The notes beneath the pieces were generated by a model, which saw only the letters and a list, made by a program, of their open reading frames with translations, was not told where the DNA came from and did not search any database. Shown one piece after another: positions 9,205 to 15,578 of a stretch of 64,000 bases of DNA. Every line of letters begins with the position of its first letter. Position 1 is the first letter of the stretch. Origin of the DNA: Caldilineae bacterium (GTDB lineage Bacteria; Chloroflexota; Anaerolineae; Epilineales; Epilineaceae); assembly GCA_020634625.1 (NCBI GenBank), contig JACKBJ010000002.1:231942-295941 (forward strand). Direction: 5' to 3'. The position numbers and the translations under genes were made by a program.

Positions 9205-10431
9205 ATGGCAGGCTGTTCGTGGCCGCGGCGGCTGATGGCGGTCGGCTGTCTCTCCGCGCTCATCGGATGCGACGCCGCGGCCGGCGCGGCGACCACCGGC
9301 GTCACTTGGCAGGATCCGTTCGACGACGAGGTGCCCTACTGCGGATTCATCGTTCAGGGTGGTATGCCGAACTTGCCAGACCTCATCGAATCGTCGCACC
9401 TCGTCGCAAGGGTCGAGGTCCTCGGCGTCGGGGATTCCCAGCACGGCCCGGAGTCCGGTGAGCCGCTGGCCGATCGACGGCGGACATGGGACGAAAAGGG
9501 CCAGCGGCCCTTCCACGTGATCGAGCTCGAGGTGCTCGAAGTGCTCGGCCCAAACGGGGACTTCCAGCGGTCCGACGCGGCACCCGCGCGTGTCCTGGCC
9601 TCGGCCTGGGACGAACCGTGTATCTATCGCGGGTTCGACGCTCCCAGCGAGCTTGGGGTCGCGCGCTTCGAGGTAGGCCAGATCGGCTACATCGCCGCTA
9701 GCGCGATCTCCGATCCCCAAGGCTCGGATCCGTCGTGGCAGCACCTAATCGCCCGTGCGGCCGAGCAGGCCGAATCGACCGGCGCGCGGGTGCGGGCCCT
9801 GCGCCTCGATGAGTGGTGGACCCTCCGCGAGGGATGGGTCATCTCCGCCCTTTACGGATTCGACTTCGCGGGCGAGTCCGACCTTCGACTTGCCTTTGCC
9901 GAGGTGATCGAGCCCAGCCTGCCGGACCCGCTCAAGTGGCAAGCGCGACGCTCGGCGTCGGAGGAGGCGGTCGCGCGGGTCGCGCAGCTCTTTCCGGATG
10001 CCAGGTTCGGCACGCCGATCGCCCGGCTCGTCCGGCGCTGGGATGCCGTCGCCTGGCGCGCGGAGGAGACGCCCGATCCGGCCGTCGACGATCTCGGGCG
10101 CCTGGCGCTGGGGGCCTGGATCGTGGGCAATCTCGGCGGCGACGTCACGGAGTGCGACGTGGCCGCCGCTCGAGGGGCCGAGGCGGGTCGGCGTGAGCCC
10201 TGTGACGACACCCGCAGCCTCGAGGGCGTATACGTCGTCCTGAGCGCACTCGGCGGGACGCCGATCGCGATCGGCGCCATGACGGCCGCCGAGGCCGCGA
10301 CGCTCGAGGCGATGCCGAGCCGTGCGATGGCGCTGGCAACCGCGCCGCCGCACGCCGTGGAGCCGACGCCGGCCGCCCCGACGGCGACTTCAGCGTCCGG
10401 CACGCCGCCGATGCCCTACCCCGACCCTTGA
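9205..10431 (+). CDS. Hypothetical exported lipoprotein
   Basis: 408 residues with a lipoprotein-like signal (MAVGCLSALIGC) and GAGGAG just upstream. The mature part has pairs of cysteines (VPYCGFIVQGG, DEPCIYRGFD, VTECDVAAARG, REPCDDTRS). It contains a short strand-rich module (LVARVEVLGV..., FHVIELEVLEVLG) that recalls the NTR-like region of the proteins at 20791 and 22914. The C-terminus is a Thr/Pro/Ala-rich tail (APTATSASGTPP). Codon use is noticeably less G/C-polarised than in neighbouring genes. I cannot name the family; a weak link to the NTR-like exported proteins is inference. Confidence 0.6.
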   Translation: MAGCSWPRRLMAVGCLSALIGCDAAAGAATTGVTWQDPFDDEVPYCGFIVQGGMPNLPDLIESSHLVARVEVLGVGDSQHGPESGEPLADRRRTWDEKGQRPFHVIELEVLEVLGPNGDFQRSDAAPARVLASAWDEPCIYRGFDAPSELGVARFEVGQIGYIAASAISDPQGSDPSWQHLIARAAEQAESTGARVRALRLDEWWTLREGWVISALYGFDFAGESDLRLAFAEVIEPSLPDPLKWQARRSASEEAVARVAQLFPDARFGTPIARLVRRWDAVAWRAEETPDPAVDDLGRLALGAWIVGNLGGDVTECDVAAARGAEAGRREPCDDTRSLEGVYVVLSALGGTPIAIGAMTAAEAATLEAMPSRAMALATAPPHAVEPTPAAPTATSASGTPPMPYPDP

Positions 10432-10471
10432 CGCCTGGCGACTACCACGGGATCCGACGGGCACCCGCGGC

Positions 10472-10499
10472 TTGCGCCTCGCCGCCGATGCGCTACGCT
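10472..10499 (+). promoter_or_regulatory. Promoter for the DUF423/TerB-like pair
   Basis: TTGCGC (10472-10477), a 16-nt spacer and TACGCT (10494-10499), about 40 nt before the ATG at 10541. Confidence 0.45.
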
Positions 10500-10540
10500 A
10501 ATCGGCGCACGCCCGCCGAGGCCGAACGCCTCGACCCGCC

Positions 10541-10930
10541 ATGGAGTCTAAAGCCTTGGACCGCATCTTCCTCTTGATCGCCAGCCTCTCCGGCGGGCTG
10601 GCCGTCGCGCTGGGGGCCTTCGGGGCGCATGCGCTCCAGGACCGAGTGACGGCCGAGCGCCTGGTCACCTGGGAGACGGCGAACCGTTACCACTTCTACC
10701 ACACCCTGGCGCTGCTGGCGGTGGCCTGGGCGGTCACGCGCCTGCCCGAGTCGGGGCTGCCGGTCAGCGCCGGCTGGCTGATGCTGGTCGGGACGCTGAT
10801 CTTCTCGGGCAGCCTCTACCTGCTGGTGCTCAGCGGGCGCGGCTGGCTCGGTGCCATCACGCCGATCGGCGGGCTGGCGCTGATCGCCGGCTGGCTCTGC
10901 CTGGCCCTGGCGGCCTGGAGCGCGCGATGA
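10541..10930 (+). CDS. DUF423 family membrane protein
   Basis: 129 residues, the usual length for this family, with four hydrophobic helices. Diagnostic segments are GLAVALGAFGAHALQ near the N-terminus, then TANRYHFYHTLALLAVA and ITPIGGLALIAGWLCLALAA. DUF423 proteins (YgdD-like) are small inner-membrane proteins of unknown function. The next gene overlaps the stop by 4 nt (ATGA), so the pair is probably one translationally coupled operon. Confidence 0.85.
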   Translation: MESKALDRIFLLIASLSGGLAVALGAFGAHALQDRVTAERLVTWETANRYHFYHTLALLAVAWAVTRLPESGLPVSAGWLMLVGTLIFSGSLYLLVLSGRGWLGAITPIGGLALIAGWLCLALAAWSAR

Positions 10931-11286
10931 GCCTCGATCCCACGGGCCTCAGCCAGGCCCAGCGCCTGAACATGGTCAACCTGGTCTGCAGCTTCGCCTG
11001 GACCGACTTCGACCTGGACGACGACGAGCGCGCGCACATCCGCGCCCTCTGCCGTCAGCTGAACCTCGACGCCGCCGGGCGCGAGCAGGTCGAAGCCTGG
11101 CTCGACCAGCCGCCCGACACCGACGAGATGGCCGACCCGGGCGCCATCCCGATCGCCCACCGCGAGGCCTTTCTCGAGGAGTGCCAGCGCATCATCCTGG
11201 CCGACGCCTACGTCGATGCCGAGGAGAGTCTGGCCTATCGGATCTTCCGCGACATCCTGCTCTCGGAGCGGCGCGACGACGACTGA
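10927..11286 (+). CDS. TerB-like small helical protein
   Basis: 119 residues, all-helical in appearance and acidic. The segment FAWTDFDLDDDERAHIRALC with a second acidic LADAYVDAEESLAYRIF resembles the paired acidic metal-binding helices of TerB/DUF533-like domains. Members sit at the membrane or in tellurite and stress complexes, but most are uncharacterised. It starts inside the stop of the DUF423 gene. No other ter gene is present, so a tellurite role should not be assumed. Confidence 0.6.
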   Translation: MSLDPTGLSQAQRLNMVNLVCSFAWTDFDLDDDERAHIRALCRQLNLDAAGREQVEAWLDQPPDTDEMADPGAIPIAHREAFLEECQRIILADAYVDAEESLAYRIFRDILLSERRDDD

Positions 11287-11372
11287 GTTCGCCATGCGCC
11301 GGAACTCGGCGCAGCTCACGGATCGAAACCGGTTCGCGGCGCGGGCGAGTTTCTTTCATCGGAGGCTGGACG

Positions 11373-11396
11373 GGGCGCCGCCGGCCGGCGGCGCCC
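11373..11396. terminator. Perfect GC palindrome between convergent genes
   Basis: A 24-nt perfect palindrome (each arm GGGCGCCGCCGG) lies between the stops of the TerB-like gene (+) and the glycosylase-like gene (-). It can act as a terminator in both directions. There is no T-tract. Confidence 0.5.
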
Positions 11397-11418
11397 GCCG
11401 AAGGCGCTCGGGGCGGGC

Positions 11419-11877
11419 TCAGCCCGTGAAGGGCGCGTACTTGCCCTGGTTCTTGACGCTGACCTCGCCGATGTCGTGGCCGGTGCCGAAGAGCCAGAAG
11501 CGGGCGCCCTGCTCCGAGATGTAGGCGAAGCGCTTGGCCAGGGCTTTGGCCGCTCCATCCACGCCCTGCTCGGCATACAGCGCGTCGACCCAGGCGCCGA
11601 AACTGCCGTGGGCCTCGGCCAGCTCCTGCATCGTCTGGGCGTTGGAGACCACGGCCTGGAGCTTGGCGCGGTACTTGATGACGCGATCGTCCTCGGTCAG
11701 GCGGTCGACGTCGCCCGGGCTCATCGCGGCCACCACCTGGGGGTCGAAGCCGTGGAAGGCTTCGCGGAAGCCGGGCCACTTGTTGTCGACCACCTGGCGG
11801 TTCAGCCCGCCCATGAAGATGATCCGGCTGGCGGACTCGAGGTAGCCGGCGTCGCTGGCGGGGGTGTCGGGCAACAT
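11419..11877 (-). CDS. DNA-3-methyladenine glycosylase I-like protein
   Basis: 152 residues matching the central part of TAG (DNA-3-methyladenine glycosylase I): NKWPGFREAFHGFDPQVV, a DRLTEDDRVIKYRAKLQAVV segment, SNAQTMQEL and GSFGAWV follow the family order. TAG removes 3-methyladenine from alkylated DNA. This copy begins about 20 residues before the first matching helix. It lacks the N-terminal Cys and C-terminal His/Cys residues that bind the structural zinc in classical TAG, and it is about 35 residues shorter. It may be a divergent or degenerate member, so activity on 3-methyladenine is uncertain. Confidence 0.7.
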   Translation of the reverse strand: MLPDTPASDAGYLESASRIIFMGGLNRQVVDNKWPGFREAFHGFDPQVVAAMSPGDVDRLTEDDRVIKYRAKLQAVVSNAQTMQELAEAHGSFGAWVDALYAEQGVDGAAKALAKRFAYISEQGARFWLFGTGHDIGEVSVKNQGKYAPFTG

Positions 11878-11982
11878 GCTGGGCCTCCCTGAATCGGCTG
11901 ATGGCGCGGGTGGGACGCGCCGCTTGGTTGGATCCCCGATTCTAGCGGCCCGGCGGCTCGCGTGCAGCCCCGACCGGCCGCG

Positions 11983-12510
11983 CTAGCGGCGGGCCGGGCG
12001 TAGCGGCAACCGCGCGTCCAGCGCCAGGACCAGCCCGCCGGCCAGCCCCAGGCCCGCCGCCAGCAGCAGCGCCAGGGCGCGTGGCGGCAGCGGAAGGCCA
12101 GCCGCGAGCGCGAAGCCCCGTCCACGCAGGGCCAGCGTCAGCTCGGCCAGCCAGAGCGGGTCGCTCCGGCCCAGCCACCAGAGGGCCAGGCCCAGGCCGG
12201 CGGCCGCCGTGAGGACGAGGCAGCTCGCCACGCAGAGCTCGACGAAGCCGGGGCCGGCCCAGATGGGCTCGGCCGGCGGGCGGACCCGGCCGGCCAGCGC
12301 CTCGGCCTCGATGTTGGCCCGCATGCGGCGCATGAAGCCCGCCGGCAGCGGCTCGAGCGGCAGCGCGACCGGCCCATCGAAGCGCGTCTCGAGCCCGTTC
12401 GCATGGGGGAGCTCGGTCGAGCCGCGTCGTTCGGTAGAGTCGGGCAGCCGGGTCGGGTCGGGCGACCGGGTCGGGTCGGGTGACGGGGCGTGACGCTTGG
12501 CATCAGGCAT
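11983..12510 (-). CDS. Candidate anti-sigma factor, membrane protein
   Basis: 175 residues, starting 8 nt inside the end of the ECF sigma gene, so it is translationally coupled to it. The N-terminal ~95 residues are cytoplasmic-looking. They include a tandem SPDPTR repeat and PAGFMRRMRANIEAEALAG. Two hydrophobic segments follow (ELCVASCLVLTAAAGLGLAL and LALLLAAGLGLAGGLVLAL). Position and topology are those of a membrane-anchored anti-sigma factor, but no zinc-binding HxxxCxxC signature is present. The call rests on context. Confidence 0.6.
   Translation of the reverse strand: MPDAKRHAPSPDPTRSPDPTRLPDSTERRGSTELPHANGLETRFDGPVALPLEPLPAGFMRRMRANIEAEALAGRVRPPAEPIWAGPGFVELCVASCLVLTAAAGLGLALWWLGRSDPLWLAELTLALRGRGFALAAGLPLPPRALALLLAAGLGLAGGLVLALDARLPLRPARR
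12442..12488 (+). repeat. Tandem 18-nt repeat with eight G-runs (G-quadruplex-prone)
   Basis: Two near-identical 18-nt units of the form CCGGGTCGGGTCGGGYGA. With flanks they give eight runs of three or more G on the plus strand. They encode the SPDPTR repeat at the N-terminus of the candidate anti-sigma factor on the other strand, so the G-rich strand is the template strand. Confidence 0.8.
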
Positions 12511-13192
12511 GGCGGGCCTCCGGGCGCAGCTCGGCCGGGGCGCCGCGCGTGGCGGGCTGCCCGGCCGGGCCGGATTCGGCGCGGTGGGGGTCGGCGGCGC
12601 GAAGGCCGGCCGGCTGGCGCTCGGCCAGGGCCGCCTGCAATCGGCGCCGGCCGCGGTGGATGCCGGTCTTGACGGTGCCCAGCGGCATGCCCGTCACTTC
12701 GGCGATCTCGGCGTAGCTCAGCTCGTCCAGGTGCCGCAGGCAGATCAGGAGCCGATAGGGATCGGGCAGGGCGTCGATGGCCGCCTGCAGCTGCTCGCCC
12801 AGATCGCATGCCAGCAGGTTCGCCTCGGGCCGCTGCCGGTCGTCGGGCAGGGTCAAGGCCGCGGCATCGGTGTCGATGGCGGCCAGATCCGCCCGCAGGC
12901 GCGGCAGGCGGTTGTAGCCCAGGTTGGTGACGATGCGGTAGAGCCAGGTGCGCAGGCTGGACTCGATCCGGAAGCCCGGCAGGCCGTTCCAGGCGCGCAG
13001 CAGCGCCTCCTGGGCAAGATCCTCGGCCTCGCGGGCATCGCCCAGGAGGCGCAGGGCCAGGCTGTACAGGTAGGCGGCATGCGGCGACATCAGGCGCTCG
13101 AAGGCCGCCATGTCGCCGGCCTGGGCGCGGCGGATCAAGGCGGCCTCGTCCCGGGACTGGCGAGCGCTGGGGACCGGCGTGCGGATGCTCAT
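12503..13192 (-). CDS. ECF-type RNA polymerase sigma factor
   Basis: 229 residues with both ECF regions. Region 2 contains AFERLMSPHAAYLYSLALRL, DAREAEDLAQEALLRAW (the DxEDLxQ core) and FRIESSLRTWLYRIVTNL. Region 4 contains LPDPYRLLICLRHLDELSYA, EIAEVTGMPLGTVKTGIHRG and RRRLQAAL. It lacks sigma regions 1 and 3, as expected for group 4. About 35 disordered residues follow region 4. The gene overlaps the candidate anti-sigma factor and is divergent from the DUF4097 gene. An ECF-like promoter motif (TGAAAC plus CCGGTCCAAGCC) lies just upstream of the ATG, which suggests autoregulation. Confidence 0.92.
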   Translation of the reverse strand: MSIRTPVPSARQSRDEAALIRRAQAGDMAAFERLMSPHAAYLYSLALRLLGDAREAEDLAQEALLRAWNGLPGFRIESSLRTWLYRIVTNLGYNRLPRLRADLAAIDTDAAALTLPDDRQRPEANLLACDLGEQLQAAIDALPDPYRLLICLRHLDELSYAEIAEVTGMPLGTVKTGIHRGRRRLQAALAERQPAGLRAADPHRAESGPAGQPATRGAPAELRPEARHA

Positions 13193-13200
13193 CGATGGGC

Positions 13201-13229
13201 TTGGACCGGCGGGCGGGACGAAAGTTTCA
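13201..13229 (-). promoter_or_regulatory. ECF-like promoter of the sigma factor gene
   Basis: On the minus strand TGAAAC (13224-13229) is followed after 14 nt by CCGGTCCAAGCC, which ends within a few bases of the ATG at 13192. The same two elements occur upstream of the divergent DUF4097 gene (13355-13387). TGAAAC is a common ECF -35 core. Confidence 0.5.
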
Positions 13230-13354
13230 TCGGAGCGGCCCGGTTCGGCGGGCCGCCCGGTCGGATGTTTCGGGGCACCGGCGATGCTGAGCCTTCACGT
13301 TGGACAGGATAACACGTCCGAGGTCGCGATGCCGGCGGTGGGCCGAGCCAGGGC

Positions 13355-13387
13355 TGAAACCTGGAGCCCCGTCGGCCGGTCAAAGCC
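13355..13387 (+). promoter_or_regulatory. ECF-like promoter of the DUF4097 gene
   Basis: TGAAAC (13355-13360), 15 nt, then CCGGTCAAAGCC (13376-13387). The second element matches that upstream of the sigma gene at 11 of 12 positions, and the spacing differs by one base. It ends 59 nt before the ATG at 13447. Confidence 0.5.
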
Positions 13388-13446
13388 TCGAGAGGAGGGT
13401 GGAAGGGCCGAACCGGGCCCGATCGAGCCCTCGGAGGATCGAAGCC

Positions 13447-14778
13447 ATGCGGAAGGGACGAATCATCACGGCGATCCTGGCGCTGGCCCTGGTCGGCGTC
13501 TGCGGCGCCTCGCTCCTGATCGTCTACGCCAGTTATGACGCCCTGCGCGCGAGCGGCGTCGCACTGGCCTGGGGCGTTCACGACAGCCGGGCGGTGGTCA
13601 CCGAGACCCTGCGCGTCGATCGCGACCTGCCCAAGCGGCTCGTGATCGACAGCAGCGGCGGTGACATCATCGTCAGCGGGGGCTCGCGCCAGGGGGTCGA
13701 GGTCGAGATGGCCAAGCAGGCTTGGGAACGCGATGCCGAGGCCGCGCGCGCCGCGGCCGAAGCCATGGCCGTGGAGGTCGAGCGCCAGGGCGACACCCTG
13801 ACCCTGCGCTGGAAGCACCCGGAGACCCTCGACCTCGGGGTGCAGCGCGGCGGACGGGACGCGGTCGCCTTCAGCCTGCGGCTGCCCGCGTCGCTGGCGC
13901 TCGCGCTGAGCACCGGGAACGGCGACCTGGTCCTGGAGGGCATGGCCGCGCCGGCCGAGCTCGAGACGGGCTTCGGCTCGGTGCGCGTGGACGGCCACGC
14001 CGGCCCCCTGTCGATCGAGAGCCGCAACGCGGAGCTCGCGGTCGAGCGGGTCGAGGCCGGCGCTGGCACGATCGCGCTGTCGACCGACTTCGGCGGCATC
14101 GAGGCCAAGGCCCTGCACGGCGGCGCGCTGAGCCTGAGCAGCCGCAACGGTCGCATCGAGGCCTCCGATCTCCGGGCGGCCGGCGCGCTGGCCATCGACA
14201 GCGACTTCGGTGACCTGGCGCTGACGCAGCTGCGGGCGGCCGGCCTCGTGCTCGGCAGCCGCAACGGGGCCGTCACGCTCGACGGCGGCCGCATCGACGG
14301 CCCGCTCGCGGTGAGCAACGACTTCGGCGACACGCGGATCGAAGGCGTGTCGGCGCGCGGCTACGCCATCGACGCGCGCAACGGACGGGTGACCCTGGTC
14401 GGGCCGAGCGGCTCGGTGCGGGTCGACTCGCAGTTCGGCGACGTCGAGATCCGCCAGGCCCAGGCGGTCCGCCTGCAGGTGGAGACGGCCAACGGCGCCA
14501 TCGAGGTCTCGGGCAGCCTGGCCGCGGGCGCGGGCCATCGCCTGCACAGCGACTTCGGCGCCATCCATCTGGCCCTGCCGGCCGACAGCGACCTCGACCT
14601 GGTCCTGAGCACCGACTTCGGGACGGTGACCAGCGACCTGCCGGTGTCGGTCGCCGGGCGCATGGACGGCCGGGCGCTCGAAGGCCGGCTGGGCGCCGGC
14701 GGCACGCGCCTGGAGGTCGGGACCAAGAGCGGTGACATCCGCCTGTCGGCCCTGTCCAGCAACGTTCGACCCGACTGA
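13447..14778 (+). CDS. DUF4097 family beta-solenoid protein, signal-anchored
   Basis: 443 residues from the ATG at 13447, with GGAGG upstream. An N-terminal hydrophobic segment (ITAILALALVGVCGASLLIV) anchors or exports it. The rest is a regular beta-solenoid in which two rung types alternate about every 20 residues: one with (S/A)RNG and one with (S/N)DFG. They run from ESRNAELAVERV through STDFGGIEAKAL, SSRNGRIEASDL, DSDFGDLALTQL, GSRNGAVTLDGG and SNDFGDTRIEGV onward. DUF4097 proteins are often linked to sigma/anti-sigma or regulator genes and are thought to act at the envelope. Here the divergent ECF sigma gene and shared promoter motif suggest it is an ECF target. Confidence 0.82.
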   Translation: MRKGRIITAILALALVGVCGASLLIVYASYDALRASGVALAWGVHDSRAVVTETLRVDRDLPKRLVIDSSGGDIIVSGGSRQGVEVEMAKQAWERDAEAARAAAEAMAVEVERQGDTLTLRWKHPETLDLGVQRGGRDAVAFSLRLPASLALALSTGNGDLVLEGMAAPAELETGFGSVRVDGHAGPLSIESRNAELAVERVEAGAGTIALSTDFGGIEAKALHGGALSLSSRNGRIEASDLRAAGALAIDSDFGDLALTQLRAAGLVLGSRNGAVTLDGGRIDGPLAVSNDFGDTRIEGVSARGYAIDARNGRVTLVGPSGSVRVDSQFGDVEIRQAQAVRLQVETANGAIEVSGSLAAGAGHRLHSDFGAIHLALPADSDLDLVLSTDFGTVTSDLPVSVAGRMDGRALEGRLGAGGTRLEVGTKSGDIRLSALSSNVRPD

Positions 14779-14960
14779 GCCAGCCGGCGTCGAGGGTCGC
14801 CACGCGCGCAACGGCGCCCGGCGGTCGACCCGCGATCGCCGCTCGCGGCCGTGCCGACGATCCGCATCCCCTGCCATCCGCCACCCGCCACGCCGCCATC
14901 CGTCAGCATCCAACGCTGCCGACCGGCCGGAAGCCGGGCCACCCGATAGGAGCCAGTCCC

Positions 14961-15398
14961 ATGCGAGTCGAAGAAGTCTTCGTCACCATCGCCGCCCTGA
15001 TGGCCTTCAGCATCCCCTTCATCCTGGTGGGCTACATCCGCCGCCTGCGCTACGAAGAGCTCGTGACGCTGGCCGAGCAGGGCCTGCTGCGCGAGGACCT
15101 CGGCTGGCGCGGCCGGCGCGGCAACGGCAAGGCAGGGCTGCGCTGGGGCATCGTGCTGACCGCCCTGGGCGTCGCCCTGTCCTGCGGCCTGTGGCCGATC
15201 GGCTTCGTCGTCGACGGCTTCCCGCTCGGCCTGGGCCCCTGGATGCTGCTGGGCTTCCTGCCGACCGCCTTCGGCATCGCCCTGCTGCTGATCCACCGCC
15301 TGGCCGGCGAGGACGAGGCGGGGCGGGACGGGGATGCGGCCTCGATGCCCGCGATCTCCGACTCCAGTGATCCCGACCCGGATCCCGAGTCCGCCTGA
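14961..15398 (+). CDS. Small membrane protein, DUF6249-like
   Basis: 145 residues with a first helix (VTIAALMAFSIPFILVGYI), then a charged RRLRYEELVTLAEQGLL segment. Two more helices follow (WGIVLTALGVALSCGLWPIG, LGPWMLLGFLPTAFGIALLL) and an acidic tail. The helix-RxRxEELxxLAEQG-helix-helix layout resembles DUF6249-type proteins of unknown function, but I am not certain of the family. AGGAG precedes the ATG. It follows DUF4097 by 182 nt and ends at a strong terminator, so it could be in the same transcription unit. Confidence 0.6.
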   Translation: MRVEEVFVTIAALMAFSIPFILVGYIRRLRYEELVTLAEQGLLREDLGWRGRRGNGKAGLRWGIVLTALGVALSCGLWPIGFVVDGFPLGLGPWMLLGFLPTAFGIALLLIHRLAGEDEAGRDGDAASMPAISDSSDPDPDPESA

Positions 15399-15418
15399 GC
15401 CGCCGCGAGGCTCCGCAC

Positions 15419-15450
15419 GCCGGCCCGGTCACACGCGTGACCGGGCCGGC
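15419..15450 (+). terminator. Strong 14-bp hairpin terminator
   Basis: A perfect 14-bp stem (GCCGGCCCGGTCAC with its complement) around an ACGC loop, 20 nt after the stop of the preceding gene. It is followed by a GTTGTTGT stretch. It separates the sigma/DUF4097 region from the peptidase operon. Confidence 0.75.
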
Positions 15451-15454
15451 GTTG

Positions 15455-15483
15455 TTGTAGGCCGAGCCGTCTTGTGGTATCAA
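15455..15483 (+). promoter_or_regulatory. Promoter of the S9 peptidase pair
   Basis: TTGTAG (15455-15460), a 17-nt spacer and TATCAA (15478-15483). It lies directly behind the terminator hairpin and leaves a leader of about 90 nt before the GTG at 15579. Confidence 0.5.
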
Positions 15484-15578
15484 CCCGGGTCGCGCGTCAC
15501 GCCCTTCGGGCGCCGGTGGCGCCGATCGACCCCAAACCCCGCATCGCCCTCTGTTCGCATCAGCCCTGGAGCAAGCCC

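Noticed and set aside
10927..11286. Tellurite-resistance gene
   Set aside because: Only a TerB-like domain is present, without terZ/C/D neighbours, so a resistance role is not supported.
11348..11360. TTTCATCGG similar to the sequence beside the sigma promoter (13225)
   Set aside because: It lies between convergent genes, points at no start codon, and lacks the CCGGTC element.
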